Shown here in pieces: positions 1 through 8,398 of a DNA stretch of 64,000 bases. How positions within the stretch are numbered: the first letter of the stretch is position 1; each line of letters begins with the position of its first letter. Position numbers and translations under genes: made by a program. Source of the stretch: VXMO01 sp965205915 (GTDB lineage Bacteria > Chloroflexota > Dehalococcoidia > UBA6926); assembly GCA_965205915.1 (NCBI GenBank), contig OZ242191.1, positions 248,001 to 312,000 of the forward strand, read 5' to 3'. The notes below the pieces were generated by a model. The model had not been told where the DNA came from and did no database searches. It worked only from the letters and a program-made list of their open reading frames with translations.

Positions 1-3000
1 TTGGATGGAGATGCCACGATAGTGCCGCCATTGAAGCTGAGCGCGTTGGCGCCCCAGGAGATTCCGTCGCTGTCGTCGGCGTCCGTGTTCGCGGCGGTGT
101 AGGAGAACACGAGATCCGTCGTGTCGCTGCCACTGGTATACGCCGCCTGGCGGGTCGCGCCGCCGAGGTCGAAAGTGAACTGCGGTCCGCCGCCCGCCTC
201 AACTAGTCCGCTGAACGTGACCGTGAACTCGATCTTGTCTCCGACGCCGTAGAAGCCCCCCGTCGGCGTCGAGGTGACCTCCACGTCCGTGACCTCGAGC
301 GGGTCGTCGTCCAAAATGGAGATTGTCGTGCGTTCGTCCGGGAGGGTTGAGGGGATATCGGCCGAAGCGGTAGAATCGTTGGCCCCATCGAAGCCCATGC
401 GGAATATCTCATTCGGCTCGACCAACGTGTCCTGGAGGGTTACGTACGTGATTACGACCGTCTGCGTCTTCCCTCCGCCGGATGCGGGCTGCCAATCTCC
501 GGGCTCGGCTCTCGCTCTCGGGTCGGGGTACGCAACGAAATCGACGCCGGAGTCCGCCACCTCAGGGGTGGTCTCCAGGAAGACGGTGAAACGGTCCCTT
601 GGCTCCGCCAGCCCCGGAGCGAGGGTGAAGATCAACGTCGTGTCCACTGTCGCGCCCTCATCCACTGTCCAACTGGCCTGGGAGAAGCGGACCGAGAGCG
701 GGAGGCCCGCCGCCGGGGCCTTGACCTCCACTGTCGCCGCGTTGTTCGGCGCAAGCGCCGGCGCATACCCCGCCCCCTCCGCCACCGTGACCGTCAGGTC
801 GCCGCTCGTATTGCCCGCGTAGTCCAAGGATAAGGTCAACTCCTTCTCGGTTTGGCCGGACGGGATGACGGTGGTTGCATCGTCGAGTTCGAGATAGGTG
901 TCGGCCTGGCTCAGGGTCAGGTCCACGTTCAGACTCGCTGAGCCCATGTTCGAGCGCCGGATCCGGAAGACAGCGTGCGCGATCAGCGAGGAAGCGTCGG
1001 CGTACACCCGCTCGATACTCACCCGCGGTCCGGTGCTGTTGTTGGTGACCGCGCGGTCCGTGAAGTCCGCCGCGTCGTTCCCGTTCGCGTCCTCGATCAC
1101 CGCGCCCGTCCCCGGCTTCACGTAGGTCACCTTCAGAGAGCCGTCGTTGTGCGCTATCGAGGCCGCCAGCTTCAGCACCACCGTGCTACCGCTCACGGTC
1201 ACCGCGTCGCTGGACGCCAGCGCCACCTCCGCCTCGCTGCCCCCGGCGGGCGTCGTCTTGACCGTGAACGCCGCCACCGCCGGCACGGACGACTCCTTCA
1301 GTGACTCGTTGAAGGTCAGCGTCAGCGTCAGCCCGTCGGCGGCCAGCGCCGCCCCGTCCGGGACGGCCGGGTCTACGAGTACGCCGTTGACCTGGATCTT
1401 GTAGTAGTAATTGTTTGCGAGGTCCACGAAGGACGAGCCGGACCATCGTTGCCCTCTAGCGGGGAGGGTCCAGCCACTGGCGGTGGTGGCGTCCGTCGAG
1501 TCTTCGGCAGCGACCCCCCATAGATCCCCCGTACCAGCAACCCCGGTGACGACCCAGTACGTGGTGGAAGCTTCCAGTTGGACAGGTGGCCTGAATGTGT
1601 ACTTCAGGACGCCTGCAATGGGTGGACTGCCGGGCATGACAGGCGTGCCGACTATCGTTCCCGTTGGGGAGCCGCTGCGCAGGGTGGCGGCCGGAATGGT
1701 GGTGGAAGTACCGCTGATTGGCATTCCGATGCTCGTGACCGTGTAGCCATCAGGATGAGCGCCGGTGCGAAACGGCTGGGCTCCTCGGCTGGCGGAGGGT
1801 ATGTCACTCGGTACCTGCCCGATCCCGATGTTGCTGATCAGGACCCGGAGGGTGGGGATGGCGTTCAACTCCGGAGGCACCTGGTCCGCGAGCTCGTTGG
1901 TCACGGGCTGGTCGGCGAAGGTCGCTACCTCGTTGTCGAAATTGTCGACGACCTTGTTGGCCGTGCCCGTGGTCGGTTTGGTGTAGGCGACCTTCACGTC
2001 CGTATCCGTCGCCGTGACGGCCGTGGCCAGCGTCAGCGTCACCGCGCTGCCCGAGATAGAGGGCGCCGTGCTGCTCAGCGTTTGCGTCGTCCCCCCGCTG
2101 CCCTTCTTCACCGTGAAGGCGGAATTCGCGAGCGATGCCGCCGCGCCCAGCTCCTCGCTGAACGTCATCACCAGCGATGTGCCGTTCACCGTGGCCGAGA
2201 TGAACGTCGGCGCGACGGTGTCCTGGCTCAGGTAGATCGTGCGCTCCGCGTAGTCCTCCCAAGTCCGATCTCGATCTCCGGCTGGGAAGCGGTAAAATGA
2301 GTTCTGAGGAGCGGCTGTGGTACCGAAGGCGTCGGCCTGATCGCAGACGTGCAGGATCAGCGTATTCTTGTCGACGGCGGTGAGGTCCTTGTCAAACACA
2401 ATAGTCATCGCGCCACCATCATCAAGAGGAAGAGCAAAAATGGACAGAATCTCATAGTCGGTGGAGGCGGCTGTCGTGAACGTGGGGTTGTCAAGGCTGC
2501 CGGTACCAGTGCCTTTAGAGAAGCCGTATTGAGGGCCCACCTTCTCAACCGTCACCGTCCTGGCCGGCCCGAGCTGCGTCGCTCCGCCGACGTAAGTGGG
2601 CGCGGCGCAACTCGCCGCGGCGGTGATAGCCGCGGTCGCATCGCTGGTCAACGGGCCCTCCGCGTAAACGTCGTCGTAAAGGTCGTCGTCCTTGAAGCTG
2701 ACCGACACCTTGAGCTTCTTGCCCGCGTCGGCGTCCGTCAGCTGGTAGGTATCGCCCGTCCCGATGTTGGCCGCTTCCAGCGTCGTCCCGTCCGCGGCGA
2801 ACCGCTGCCACATGTACGTGGCGGTGGTTGCAATGCCCGTTACGCCGTCGGTGTCGGCGATGCCGCTCAGGTCGACGCCCAGCACCGCCGGTACGCGGAA
2901 CACATTCGGCGCGGTGATGCCCGGCGCGCCCGTGGCGGCCGAGTTGCTGCGCACGCCCCTCACCCTGATCTTGAGGACGGGGGTGTTAGCGTCATGTTGT

Positions 3001-4544
3001 GCGAAGGCGCCGGTGCTGCTGGCTGACCGGCTGTGGAGCGCATTCCCGATGCTTGCCCCGTCCAGGGGCGTGCCGTCCTCGTGGTCCGAGGGGCTGGTCT
3101 CCGGGCGAATGAGACCGGCGCCTTGCACCACCAACCAGTATTCGGTGGACGCGGCGAGCGTGACGGGTGTGGTCGGACTGAACGTGTAGTTTTTCGCTGT
3201 GCTCGCGTCCAGGGCAGCTGGACCGGTGAAATCGGCCACCTTGGTCCCGGTTCCAGAGCCGCTGTGCAGCGTGAGCGCGAGAGTCGCCGAGACGTTCGAA
3301 CCGGTGTTGAGCCGGATGTCGATGTTGGCCAACTCATAGCCCTCGTTATGGCTGCCCACCGTGAACGGCTGCGCAAGATCGAACGTGGTCAAGGCCAGGT
3401 GGTCCAGGGCGCTATGCCCGATGTTGCTCACCAGCACCAGGGGATTGGTCGTGCCGTTGACGCGCATATTGTGCGAGTTGCCGCCTAGCAGATCGGAGAA
3501 GGGGTCGGTTGAGGTGGTCCGAAGCTGACCTACGTCACCGATGCTCCAGCCTCTAGCGCTGGCGCTGTCCTCGTCGTCCGATACGGTGCTCAGCCAGGTG
3601 CTGACGCTAGTTCCGAGTACCACCCAGTACTCAGTGGACGCGCTGAGCGTGACGGTACCGGTCGCCGTGAACGTGTAGTCCTTCGTGGAATTCGCGACCA
3701 AGGCAGACGGGCCGGTGAAATCGGCAACCTTGGTCCCGGCTGCAGACACACTGTGGAGCGTCATCATGGGAGGTGTGGCGCTGCCAGTGGTAGCGAGACG
3801 GATATCGATGCCGGTCAATGTGTACCCGCCGCCGTAGCTGCCGGTCGTGAACGACTGGGCTGCAGTAGCCGCTGATAGGTTGGTAGCTCCCAGCAAACTC
3901 TGCCCAGTATTGCTCACCAGCACAGGGGGCGGGGCGACCGTGCCGTTGACGCGGAGCCTGTAGGCGTTACCGTTTGTTCTATCTTCGAAGTGGCCGGTGC
4001 TCATGGAATCCCTGCTTTGGCCAACGTCCGCGATGCTCCAGCCGGACTCGGCGCCGGCGTCCTCGGCATCCTGTGCGGTATGGGTCCACGCAGCGCTAGC
4101 GTTACTGTTCACGGCCACCACCCAGTACTCGGTGTTCGCGTTGAGCGTAACGGTTGTGGTCGGCGTGAACGTATGGGGAGTACTACCGTTGGCGATCCTC
4201 GACGGGCTGGTGAAGTCGGCAACTTTGAGTCCTGTTGCAGACCCGCTGTGGAGCGTTACCGTGGGAGCGTCCGAGGCGGCAGAGAACAACAGTTCGATGC
4301 TGGTCAGCGTGTAGCCTGTGTCGCTGTAGCCGGTCGTGAACGCCTGGGCGAGGTTCGGGATAAAAAACGTAGACCCGGGGCTCACCTGCCCGATGTTGCT
4401 CACCAGCGCACCGGCAGTGCCCTGTGCCTGGCCCACGCCCACGCTGCCCGGCAGCAGGGCCGCGAGCGCGGCGGCCAGCGTCAGCAGCAAGGCAGCCAGA
4501 CGCGGTGTCAGCCGTCGGCGTTCGGAAGATCGAATCCAGTGCAT
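1..4544 (-). CDS. Giant secreted multi-domain surface protein A (partial, C-terminus outside window)
   Basis: The minus strand is open from the ATG at 4544 through position 1 with no stop, so about 1514 residues are visible and the C-terminus is missing. The N-terminus is an Arg-rich stretch followed by a long Leu/Ala core, a classical signal peptide ending near GQAQG. Three repeats of about 160 residues (roughly 45-540) follow, each with a VSN-IGQ-like start, an AQSFTTGS-like motif and a TEYWVV strand; this is the choice-of-anchor R pattern. Around 765-870 and 1060-1165 are SwmB-type repeats ending in FADQPVTN and FTDRAVTN. Another anchor repeat lies at about 900-1045, and a Calx-beta-like domain (TISILDDDP) at about 1275-1415. 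An in-frame ATG at 4628 has a better ribosome site (GGAAGGAG) but adds 28 residues before the signal peptide, and the equivalent ATG is absent in the duplicated leader at 23.9 kb. Likely role: adhesion or surface coat (inference). Confidence 0.8.
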   Translation of the reverse strand, partial: MHWIRSSERRRLTPRLAALLLTLAAALAALLPGSVGVGQAQGTAGALVSNIGQVSPGSTFFIPNLAQAFTTGYSDTGYTLTSIELLFSAASDAPTVTLHSGSATGLKVADFTSPSRIANGSTPHTFTPTTTVTLNANTEYWVVAVNSNASAAWTHTAQDAEDAGAESGWSIADVGQSRDSMSTGHFEDRTNGNAYRLRVNGTVAPPPVLVSNTGQSLLGATNLSAATAAQSFTTGSYGGGYTLTGIDIRLATTGSATPPMMTLHSVSAAGTKVADFTGPSALVANSTKDYTFTATGTVTLSASTEYWVVLGTSVSTWLSTVSDDEDSASARGWSIGDVGQLRTTSTDPFSDLLGGNSHNMRVNGTTNPLVLVSNIGHSALDHLALTTFDLAQPFTVGSHNEGYELANIDIRLNTGSNVSATLALTLHSGSGTGTKVADFTGPAALDASTAKNYTFSPTTPVTLAASTEYWLVVQGAGLIRPETSPSDHEDGTPLDGASIGNALHSRSASSTGAFAQHDANTPVLKIRVRGVRSNSAATGAPGITAPNVFRVPAVLGVDLSGIADTDGVTGIATTATYMWQRFAADGTTLEAANIGTGDTYQLTDADAGKKLKVSVSFKDDDLYDDVYAEGPLTSDATAAITAAASCAAPTYVGGATQLGPARTVTVEKVGPQYGFSKGTGTGSLDNPTFTTAASTDYEILSIFALPLDDGGAMTIVFDKDLTAVDKNTLILHVCDQADAFGTTAAPQNSFYRFPAGDRDRTWEDYAERTIYLSQDTVAPTFISATVNGTSLVMTFSEELGAAASLANSAFTVKKGSGGTTQTLSSTAPSISGSAVTLTLATAVTATDTDVKVAYTKPTTGTANKVVDNFDNEVATFADQPVTNELADQVPPELNAIPTLRVLISNIGIGQVPSDIPSASRGAQPFRTGAHPDGYTVTSIGMPISGTSTTIPAATLRSGSPTGTIVGTPVMPGSPPIAGVLKYTFRPPVQLEASTTYWVVTGVAGTGDLWGVAAEDSTDATTASGWTLPARGQRWSGSSFVDLANNYYYKIQVNGVLVDPAVPDGAALAADGLTLTLTFNESLKESSVPAVAAFTVKTTPAGGSEAEVALASSDAVTVSGSTVVLKLAASIAHNDGSLKVTYVKPGTGAVIEDANGNDAADFTDRAVTNNSTGPRVSIERVYADASSLIAHAVFRIRRSNMGSASLNVDLTLSQADTYLELDDATTVIPSGQTEKELTLSLDYAGNTSGDLTVTVAEGAGYAPALAPNNAATVEVKAPAAGLPLSVRFSQASWTVDEGATVDTTLIFTLAPGLAEPRDRFTVFLETTPEVADSGVDFVAYPDPRARAEPGDWQPASGGGKTQTVVITYVTLQDTLVEPNEIFRMGFDGANDSTASADIPSTLPDERTTISILDDDPLEVTDVEVTSTPTGGFYGVGDKIEFTVTFSGLVEAGGGPQFTFDLGGATRQAAYTSGSDTTDLVFSYTAANTDADDSDGISWGANALSFNGGTIVASPS

Positions 4545-4744
4545 AGTTGTTGCGGCCTTATGGATGACGTTGGGTATAAATGTTGAGAGGTTGCCCACGG
4601 GCAATCTCCTACCGAATAATCCTGCCATCAACCACGGCTCCTTCCTAGATTCATTTGTACCTTTTTGAGGTTGAGTTCCGGAGCTCTCTTTTGACACTTA
4701 TGATTTCTTTGTACATAGTTAGGTGTGTATAAAGAGCTATCCAT

Positions 4745-4766
4745 ATGTACACACAAGATGTACACA
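4745..4766. repeat. 13-bp-period tandem repeat of ATGTACACA
   Basis: ATGTACACA occurs at 4745-4753 and again at 4758-4766, separated by CAAG. The second copy of the block (around 24012-24022) has only one unit, so the unit number differs between otherwise matching leaders. It may be a regulator site or simple slippage. Confidence 0.55.
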
Positions 4767-4974
4767 TTCCGGTCTGGCATCGCTGCAAATGAGGCGGTAT
4801 ATTTGACTCGGAGACTCATGCAAACAAATAATCGCCTCTGCCGAGCGCAGCATTGGGACGCCGCCTGTGCGTCTGCGCCTACAGGGATGGCTGCCCTGGA
4901 GCGACTCGCGGGGCGTCGCAGGCGCCGCGGCGCAGGTTGAGGCGGAGGGTCAGTTGCCGGAAGTCCTGATGACG

Positions 4975-5007
4975 TACGTACACCCCATTACGTACACACC
5001 ATGGTGT
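4975..5007. promoter_or_regulatory. Repeated TACGTACAC words plus a 12-bp perfect palindrome
   Basis: TACGTACAC occurs at 4975-4983 and 4989-4997, and the perfect palindrome ACACCATGGTGT occupies 4996-5007. They lie about 50 bases before the kinase start. Dyad symmetry and repetition fit a DNA-binding site for a dimeric regulator, but no known consensus was recognised. Confidence 0.3.
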
Positions 5008-5053
5008 AGCCCACTACCGGCTCCTGACGAACAGGCCGGTGACGTGACGCTGG

Positions 5054-6271
5054 ATGGTCGGGCTCAGCGCCATGGACATTGCGCTGATTACCGCCAACAT
5101 CGCCGTCAGCGGCAGATTCGACAACTACATCTTTCTTACCCACTACCTGGCTCTTGGCGCAATTGCCGTGATCTTCACGTCGTTTCGGCTAAACATGGCC
5201 TGGGCAACGGCGGCAGCAGCCGCTCACACCGCCGTGAGCGTGGGGGTGAGCGCCGGTCTGGACCTCGACGCGGGCGACGAGAGGGCGTTGGCGGCCAAGG
5301 TGGCGGCGATGTATCTCATCGTTGTGGGCATCACCCTCATCGTCCGGTTCGAACGCACCAGGAGGCAGGCCGCGATGGCAAGGGAGCGGCAGGCGCAGCA
5401 GGAGCGCAAAGAACTCTCCCAGGCGATTCACGACACCACCGCACAGACCGCCTACATGATCGGCCTGGGTTTAGACGGCGCCATGAAGCTGGCCGACGAC
5501 TCGAACCCGCAGCTGGCGGAAAGGCTCGCGGCGATGGCCGCGCTGTCCAAATCGGCCATGTGGGAACTGAGGAGGCCAATCGACATGGGCCGCATCTTCG
5601 AGGGACGGGACCTGGCGCGCGTGCTTGGCTCACACACCGCGACGTTCGCGAAAATCACCTCCGTCCTCGCCGAGATGGCGCAGTCCGGGGAGGATCCACA
5701 GCTCACCGCCGAGGTCCGGACCGGCCTCTTCTCCATCGCGCACAACTCCCTGGCCAACGCCTTCCTGCACACGCAAGTCGGAAGGGTCGAGGTCAGGCTC
5801 GACTTCCAGGCCGACGGCACACGCCTGTCCGTCTCCGACGATGGGGTGGGCCTACCGGAGGACTACGCCGAGCGGGGCCGCGGTTTTAGCGGCATGGAGA
5901 AGGAAGCGGAGCGAATGGGCGGCAGGCTTATCGTGGAAACGGGCGGCTCGGAAGGGGGGACGACCATCGCCTGCGTGGTCCCCCATGATTCAGGCGCGTT
6001 CGACGTTGTGGGGCAGGCGGCGGACGGGATGGAGGCCGTCAGGACGGCGGAGGAGTCGCGGCCCGATGTCATCGTCATGGACGTGATGATGCCGAAGAAG
6101 GACGGTGTGGAGGCCTGCCGAGATATCCTGGATCTGCTGCCGGACGCGAAGGTGCTGATGCTCACGGCCTCCATGGAAGAGGACGCCGTGATAGAGGCGA
6201 TTGCCGCCGGGGCTACGGGCTTCGTTCAGAAGTACTCGGGCAGCGACGAATTGGTGGATACCTTTCGGTAG
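5054..6271 (+). pseudogene. Degenerate histidine kinase fused to a truncated response regulator
   Basis: The 405-residue frame starts with hydrophobic segments (about 5-105), continues with a HisKA_3-type phosphoacceptor helix (SQAIHDTTAQ, about 123-132) and a HATPase_c domain (N-box near IAHNSLANA, then DDGVGLP and a glycine-rich GRGFSGM). At about 315 it runs without a stop into a receiver domain that keeps the phosphoacceptor Asp in VIVMDVMMPKKDG and the Lys in FVQKYSG. The receiver has lost its first strand and the acidic pair that binds magnesium, and it ends at a TAG after TFR. Kinase and regulator are normally separate adjacent genes; a deletion removing the kinase stop and the regulator start best explains the fusion. 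An upstream in-frame TGA suggests the membrane part is also truncated. Probably non-functional, though the kinase portion could still fold. Confidence 0.75.
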
Positions 6272-6396
6272 GTGGCGGAGGGGCGATTGATGATCCCGGA
6301 CGACGCAGTGAGGCGGGTCTTCAGGCTTGTTGCGCGCCGGGACTGTACTGATGCCCGGGCCGAAGGCACTGAAGGGACCTCTAAAGGAGGGAAGAC
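6272..6396 (+). pseudogene. Remnant of response regulator C-terminus, output HTH missing
   Basis: Reading on in frame past the TAG of the fused regulator gives VAEGRLMIPDDAVRR and, more clearly in copy 2, a glycine/proline stretch ending LTGPLKGG. This resembles the linker that precedes a LuxR/NarL-type helix-turn-helix, but the helix-turn-helix never appears: the ribosome site of the nucleotidyltransferase (AAAGGAGG, 6383-6390) starts there instead. The same TAG is present in copy 2. Confidence 0.55.
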
Positions 6397-7208
6397 ATGC
6401 CTATCCCTGAGTCAACACTCTCCAAGTGGAGTCATCATCAGGGTGGAACAGCCTTCAAAGAGGCGCACCTACCCATACGAGAGGCGCTGGACGTCTACAA
6501 GTGGCCCTAAGAGGTCAAGTTTGAGATCTTCCTCCAGGGCCTCCTGCACGAACGACACCAATCTCGGCGGTGACAGCGACATCGACGTGGTCATCCGATT
6601 GGCGTCGAAGCTCAAGCCTCGCGTGGTCGCCCTCTCCGGCGAACGGCTTCAGGAAGACGGTTCCCACAGATTCGCATTGGAGCGTTTGCAGTCGTTTCGA
6701 GACCACGCAATGGTGGCGATGAAGGCGAGATTCGGGAAGGCCGTGAAGAGCGGCCGCAAGACCCCTGAAGCTGCCCAAGGGCAAGATCCCCGCAGACGCC
6801 GACCTCGTGGTGACGCTGAGCCAAAAGGAAGGCATAGGGTTTTATCTCCCCGACGAGGAACGTTGGGTGGTGAGCTTTCCGCAACTGCACCATCTGCGTG
6901 GATTGAAGAGGGAAAAGGCCGCGAACGAGCGCTTCAAGAGGATCGTCCGCATGTTCAAGGCGGCCCGGAACCGGTTGGTCAGCAAGCGGGTGCTCACCAA
7001 GGAGGACGCTCTCTCATATTTCATCGAGTGTCTGCTCTACAACGTGCCCGGCGATCGCTTTGGATCGGAGCTGGCGCCGACGTACTTCGGCATTCTGAGC
7101 TGGCTGAAGACCACGAGGCTCAATGACTTCCAGTGCCAGAACGGACCGGCGCCCCTGTTTGGACCTCAGCCTGAACAGTGGTCCGTGAAGAAGGGGCTGT
7201 CGGATTGA
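6397..7208 (+). pseudogene. CD-NTase-like nucleotidyltransferase, copy 1 (stop plus two frameshifts)
   Basis: The ATG at 6397 follows AAAGGAGG with 6-base spacing. The reconstructed protein of about 270 residues has the G-S...D-x-D core of the DNA polymerase beta/CD-NTase superfamily (QGS...TNLGG then DSDIDVVIRL), and its opening ESTLSKWSHHQ resembles SMODS-type CD-NTases of CBASS anti-phage systems. It is broken three times: an in-frame TAA at codon 38 (6508-6510), a one-base insertion near 6541 in the catalytic GS motif, and another near 6765. The last 133 residues (6807-7208) remain open. No CBASS effector gene was recognised next to it. Copy 2 at 24453-25262 shares the TAA but not the frameshifts. 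Confidence 0.8.
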
Positions 7209-7264
7209 TCGACGTGGGCGGAACATCCGCGTAGACGCCCTTCCGGTGTTGTCGTAATCGTGGG

Positions 7265-7570
7265 GTGGCGGGCCTAATGGCCTCACAGAGCCCCCAACCA
7301 CATCTCGAAGACAGTTCTGTCTACCATTACCACGCTGTACGTGTTGCAGTATCTGAAACCCTCCGCGTCGGCATCAGCTCAGGCCACCTCTCGAACATCA
7401 TCTCCGGCAAGGTCAACCCGTCCCTGTGCGTGCTAAAGAGGCTGCACGGGGCCCTCTTCCAGCGGACGATGGCGGAGGAGCGCGTCGTGCCCTCCGAGGT
7501 CACGGTGCTGGGTTGGCGGAAGGGCGAGCGGAGCGGGATGGTAGTTAGCGGCTTCGATGGCTTGCTTTGA
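7265..7570 (+). pseudogene. Fragment with an XRE/Cro-type helix-turn-helix
   Basis: The open frame of 101 residues contains SSGHLSNIISGKVNPSL, which fits the recognition helix and following turn of an XRE/HTH_3 domain, followed by LKRLHGAL as the last helix. The first two helices are not visible and the frame starts inside the end of the duplicated block, so this looks like a truncated regulator joined at the repeat boundary. No ribosome site was seen. Confidence 0.4.
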
Positions 7571-7746
7571 CGTTTGCTAAAGACAATAGAGCCTTCAGAA
7601 TGCTCGCCCATCCCCCTCTGCGTCGTCTCCGTCGCGGCATTGGCCTCTCCCTTTCCTCTTGAAACATCATTGCCTTCATTGCGGCAATGGTACTAGCAGT
7701 CACGACAAATGTGAACTCTATGCCCTAGCGGGTGGGCGGCACGAGG
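7571..7746. other. Gap with no recognisable gene
   Basis: No coding frame, hairpin terminator or clear promoter was recognised between the HTH fragment and the end of the Yip1-like gene on the other strand. Confidence 0.5.
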
Positions 7747-8313
7747 CTAAGGCAGCACGTAGGCATGAACGAGCACAGAAATCACCAGCCCCGCCGCCAT
7801 TCCGCCGAACGCGCCCATGACGGCCAATCCGATAGGGGCCTCCAGGGTGTGCTGGATCGCGACCGCCGTTGCCATCGCCATCCAGATGAAAGCCATCAGT
7901 ATCGCTACTTGGCCAACGAACGGAATCGGCGTCAGGATGATGAGGATGCCCGGCGTGGCTACGAATCCCACGCTGCGGAGGAATTGCGGGTAGGTCACCT
8001 TTGCAACATCCAACTCGTAAACCATTGCCATTATCCGCGTGATAATGTATGCCGATGCGCTGAACGGAATCCAAAACGAAAGTGCCCACAATCCCGTGAC
8101 CATGAATCCGGCGACGGCCCCGCCAATATCCCCAGCGAGGAGATAGTCAACGGCCGATCCAATTCCCCACGCAGCCGCAACGATGAGGACTGCCAGCACC
8201 GACTGCCGTATCGCGCCCGGATCGAGCGCCAGCTCCCAATACAGTTCCTTCTCAGCCAGCGATGCGCGCGCCATCCGACTTGCCAGCTGCTTTCCCGTCG
8301 TCGTCAATGTCAT
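7747..8313 (-). CDS. Yip1-like multi-pass membrane protein
   Basis: The 188-residue protein has a short polar N-terminus (MTLTTTGKQLASRMARASL) and about five hydrophobic segments from residue 35 onward, with a QFLRSVGFVATPGIL motif typical of bacterial Yip1/YIP1-domain membrane proteins. Such proteins have no settled function in bacteria. It is transcribed toward the duplicated block and away from the methylase, so it is not in the restriction-modification transcription unit. No strong ribosome site precedes the ATG at 8313. Confidence 0.75.
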   Translation of the reverse strand: MTLTTTGKQLASRMARASLAEKELYWELALDPGAIRQSVLAVLIVAAAWGIGSAVDYLLAGDIGGAVAGFMVTGLWALSFWIPFSASAYIITRIMAMVYELDVAKVTYPQFLRSVGFVATPGILIILTPIPFVGQVAILMAFIWMAMATAVAIQHTLEAPIGLAVMGAFGGMAAGLVISVLVHAYVLP

Positions 8314-8380
8314 CGCTCAAGTGTTCCATTTGCCAAGTGATCGTGCAAGCTCCCCGCCCTGCTATTCTGAAACTTAATGT

Positions 8381-8388
8381 GAGGAGGG
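8381..8388 (+). promoter_or_regulatory. Ribosome-binding site fixing the methylase start at 8399
   Basis: GAGGAGGG lies 10 bases before ATG 8399, the best translation signal here. It shows that the original start is upstream of the in-frame TAA at 8471 and that the long open frame from 8510 lacks its natural N-terminus. Confidence 0.65.
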
Positions 8389-8398
8389 TTCTACCACT

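Larger units (their letters stand above)
4616..5053. promoter_or_regulatory. Non-coding leader between surface protein A and the kinase gene
   Basis: About 440 bases lie between the divergent surface-protein and kinase genes. They are AT-richer than the surroundings and conserved in the second copy up to about 4988. No reading frame is conserved between the copies, so I read this as the promoter and 5' leader region of the leftward surface-protein gene. It contains repeated ATGTACACA and TACGTACAC words and the palindrome ACACCATGGTGT, all candidates for regulator binding. No confident -35/-10 pair could be fixed. Confidence 0.45.
4616..7327 (+). repeat. Large direct repeat, copy 1 (leader + kinase/regulator remnant + CD-NTase remnant)
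   Basis: This block recurs in the same orientation at 23879-25381. The match begins near AATAATCCTGCC, just upstream of surface protein A, and ends at CTACCAT. By eye the copies are closely similar throughout, but copy 2 lacks the part corresponding to about 4989-6170, which holds the kinase body. Both copies sit immediately upstream of a giant surface-protein gene read in the opposite direction. No transposase or inverted termini are visible, so this looks like segmental duplication, not an insertion sequence. Confidence 0.9.

Noticed and set aside
274..4586. Many plus-strand frames of 70-240 residues in the first 4.6 kb
   Set aside because: The minus strand is continuously open with recognisable repeated domains; the plus frames are its shadows in GC-rich DNA.
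4628..4819. Short minus frames in the leader (also 23773-24108)
   Set aside because: Not conserved between the two leader copies beyond nucleotide similarity; no ribosome site.
4867..5889. 340-residue plus frame overlapping the kinase
   Set aside because: Composition is Arg/Gly/His-rich without domains, while the overlapping frame from 5054 has clear kinase motifs.
6272..7126. 284-residue plus frame across the CD-NTase
   Set aside because: It strings together the regulator tail and one phase of the frameshifted nucleotidyltransferase; comparison with copy 2 gives the true frame.
4616..7327. Insertion sequence or transposon as the cause of the duplicated block
   Set aside because: No transposase, inverted terminal repeats or target duplications were seen.
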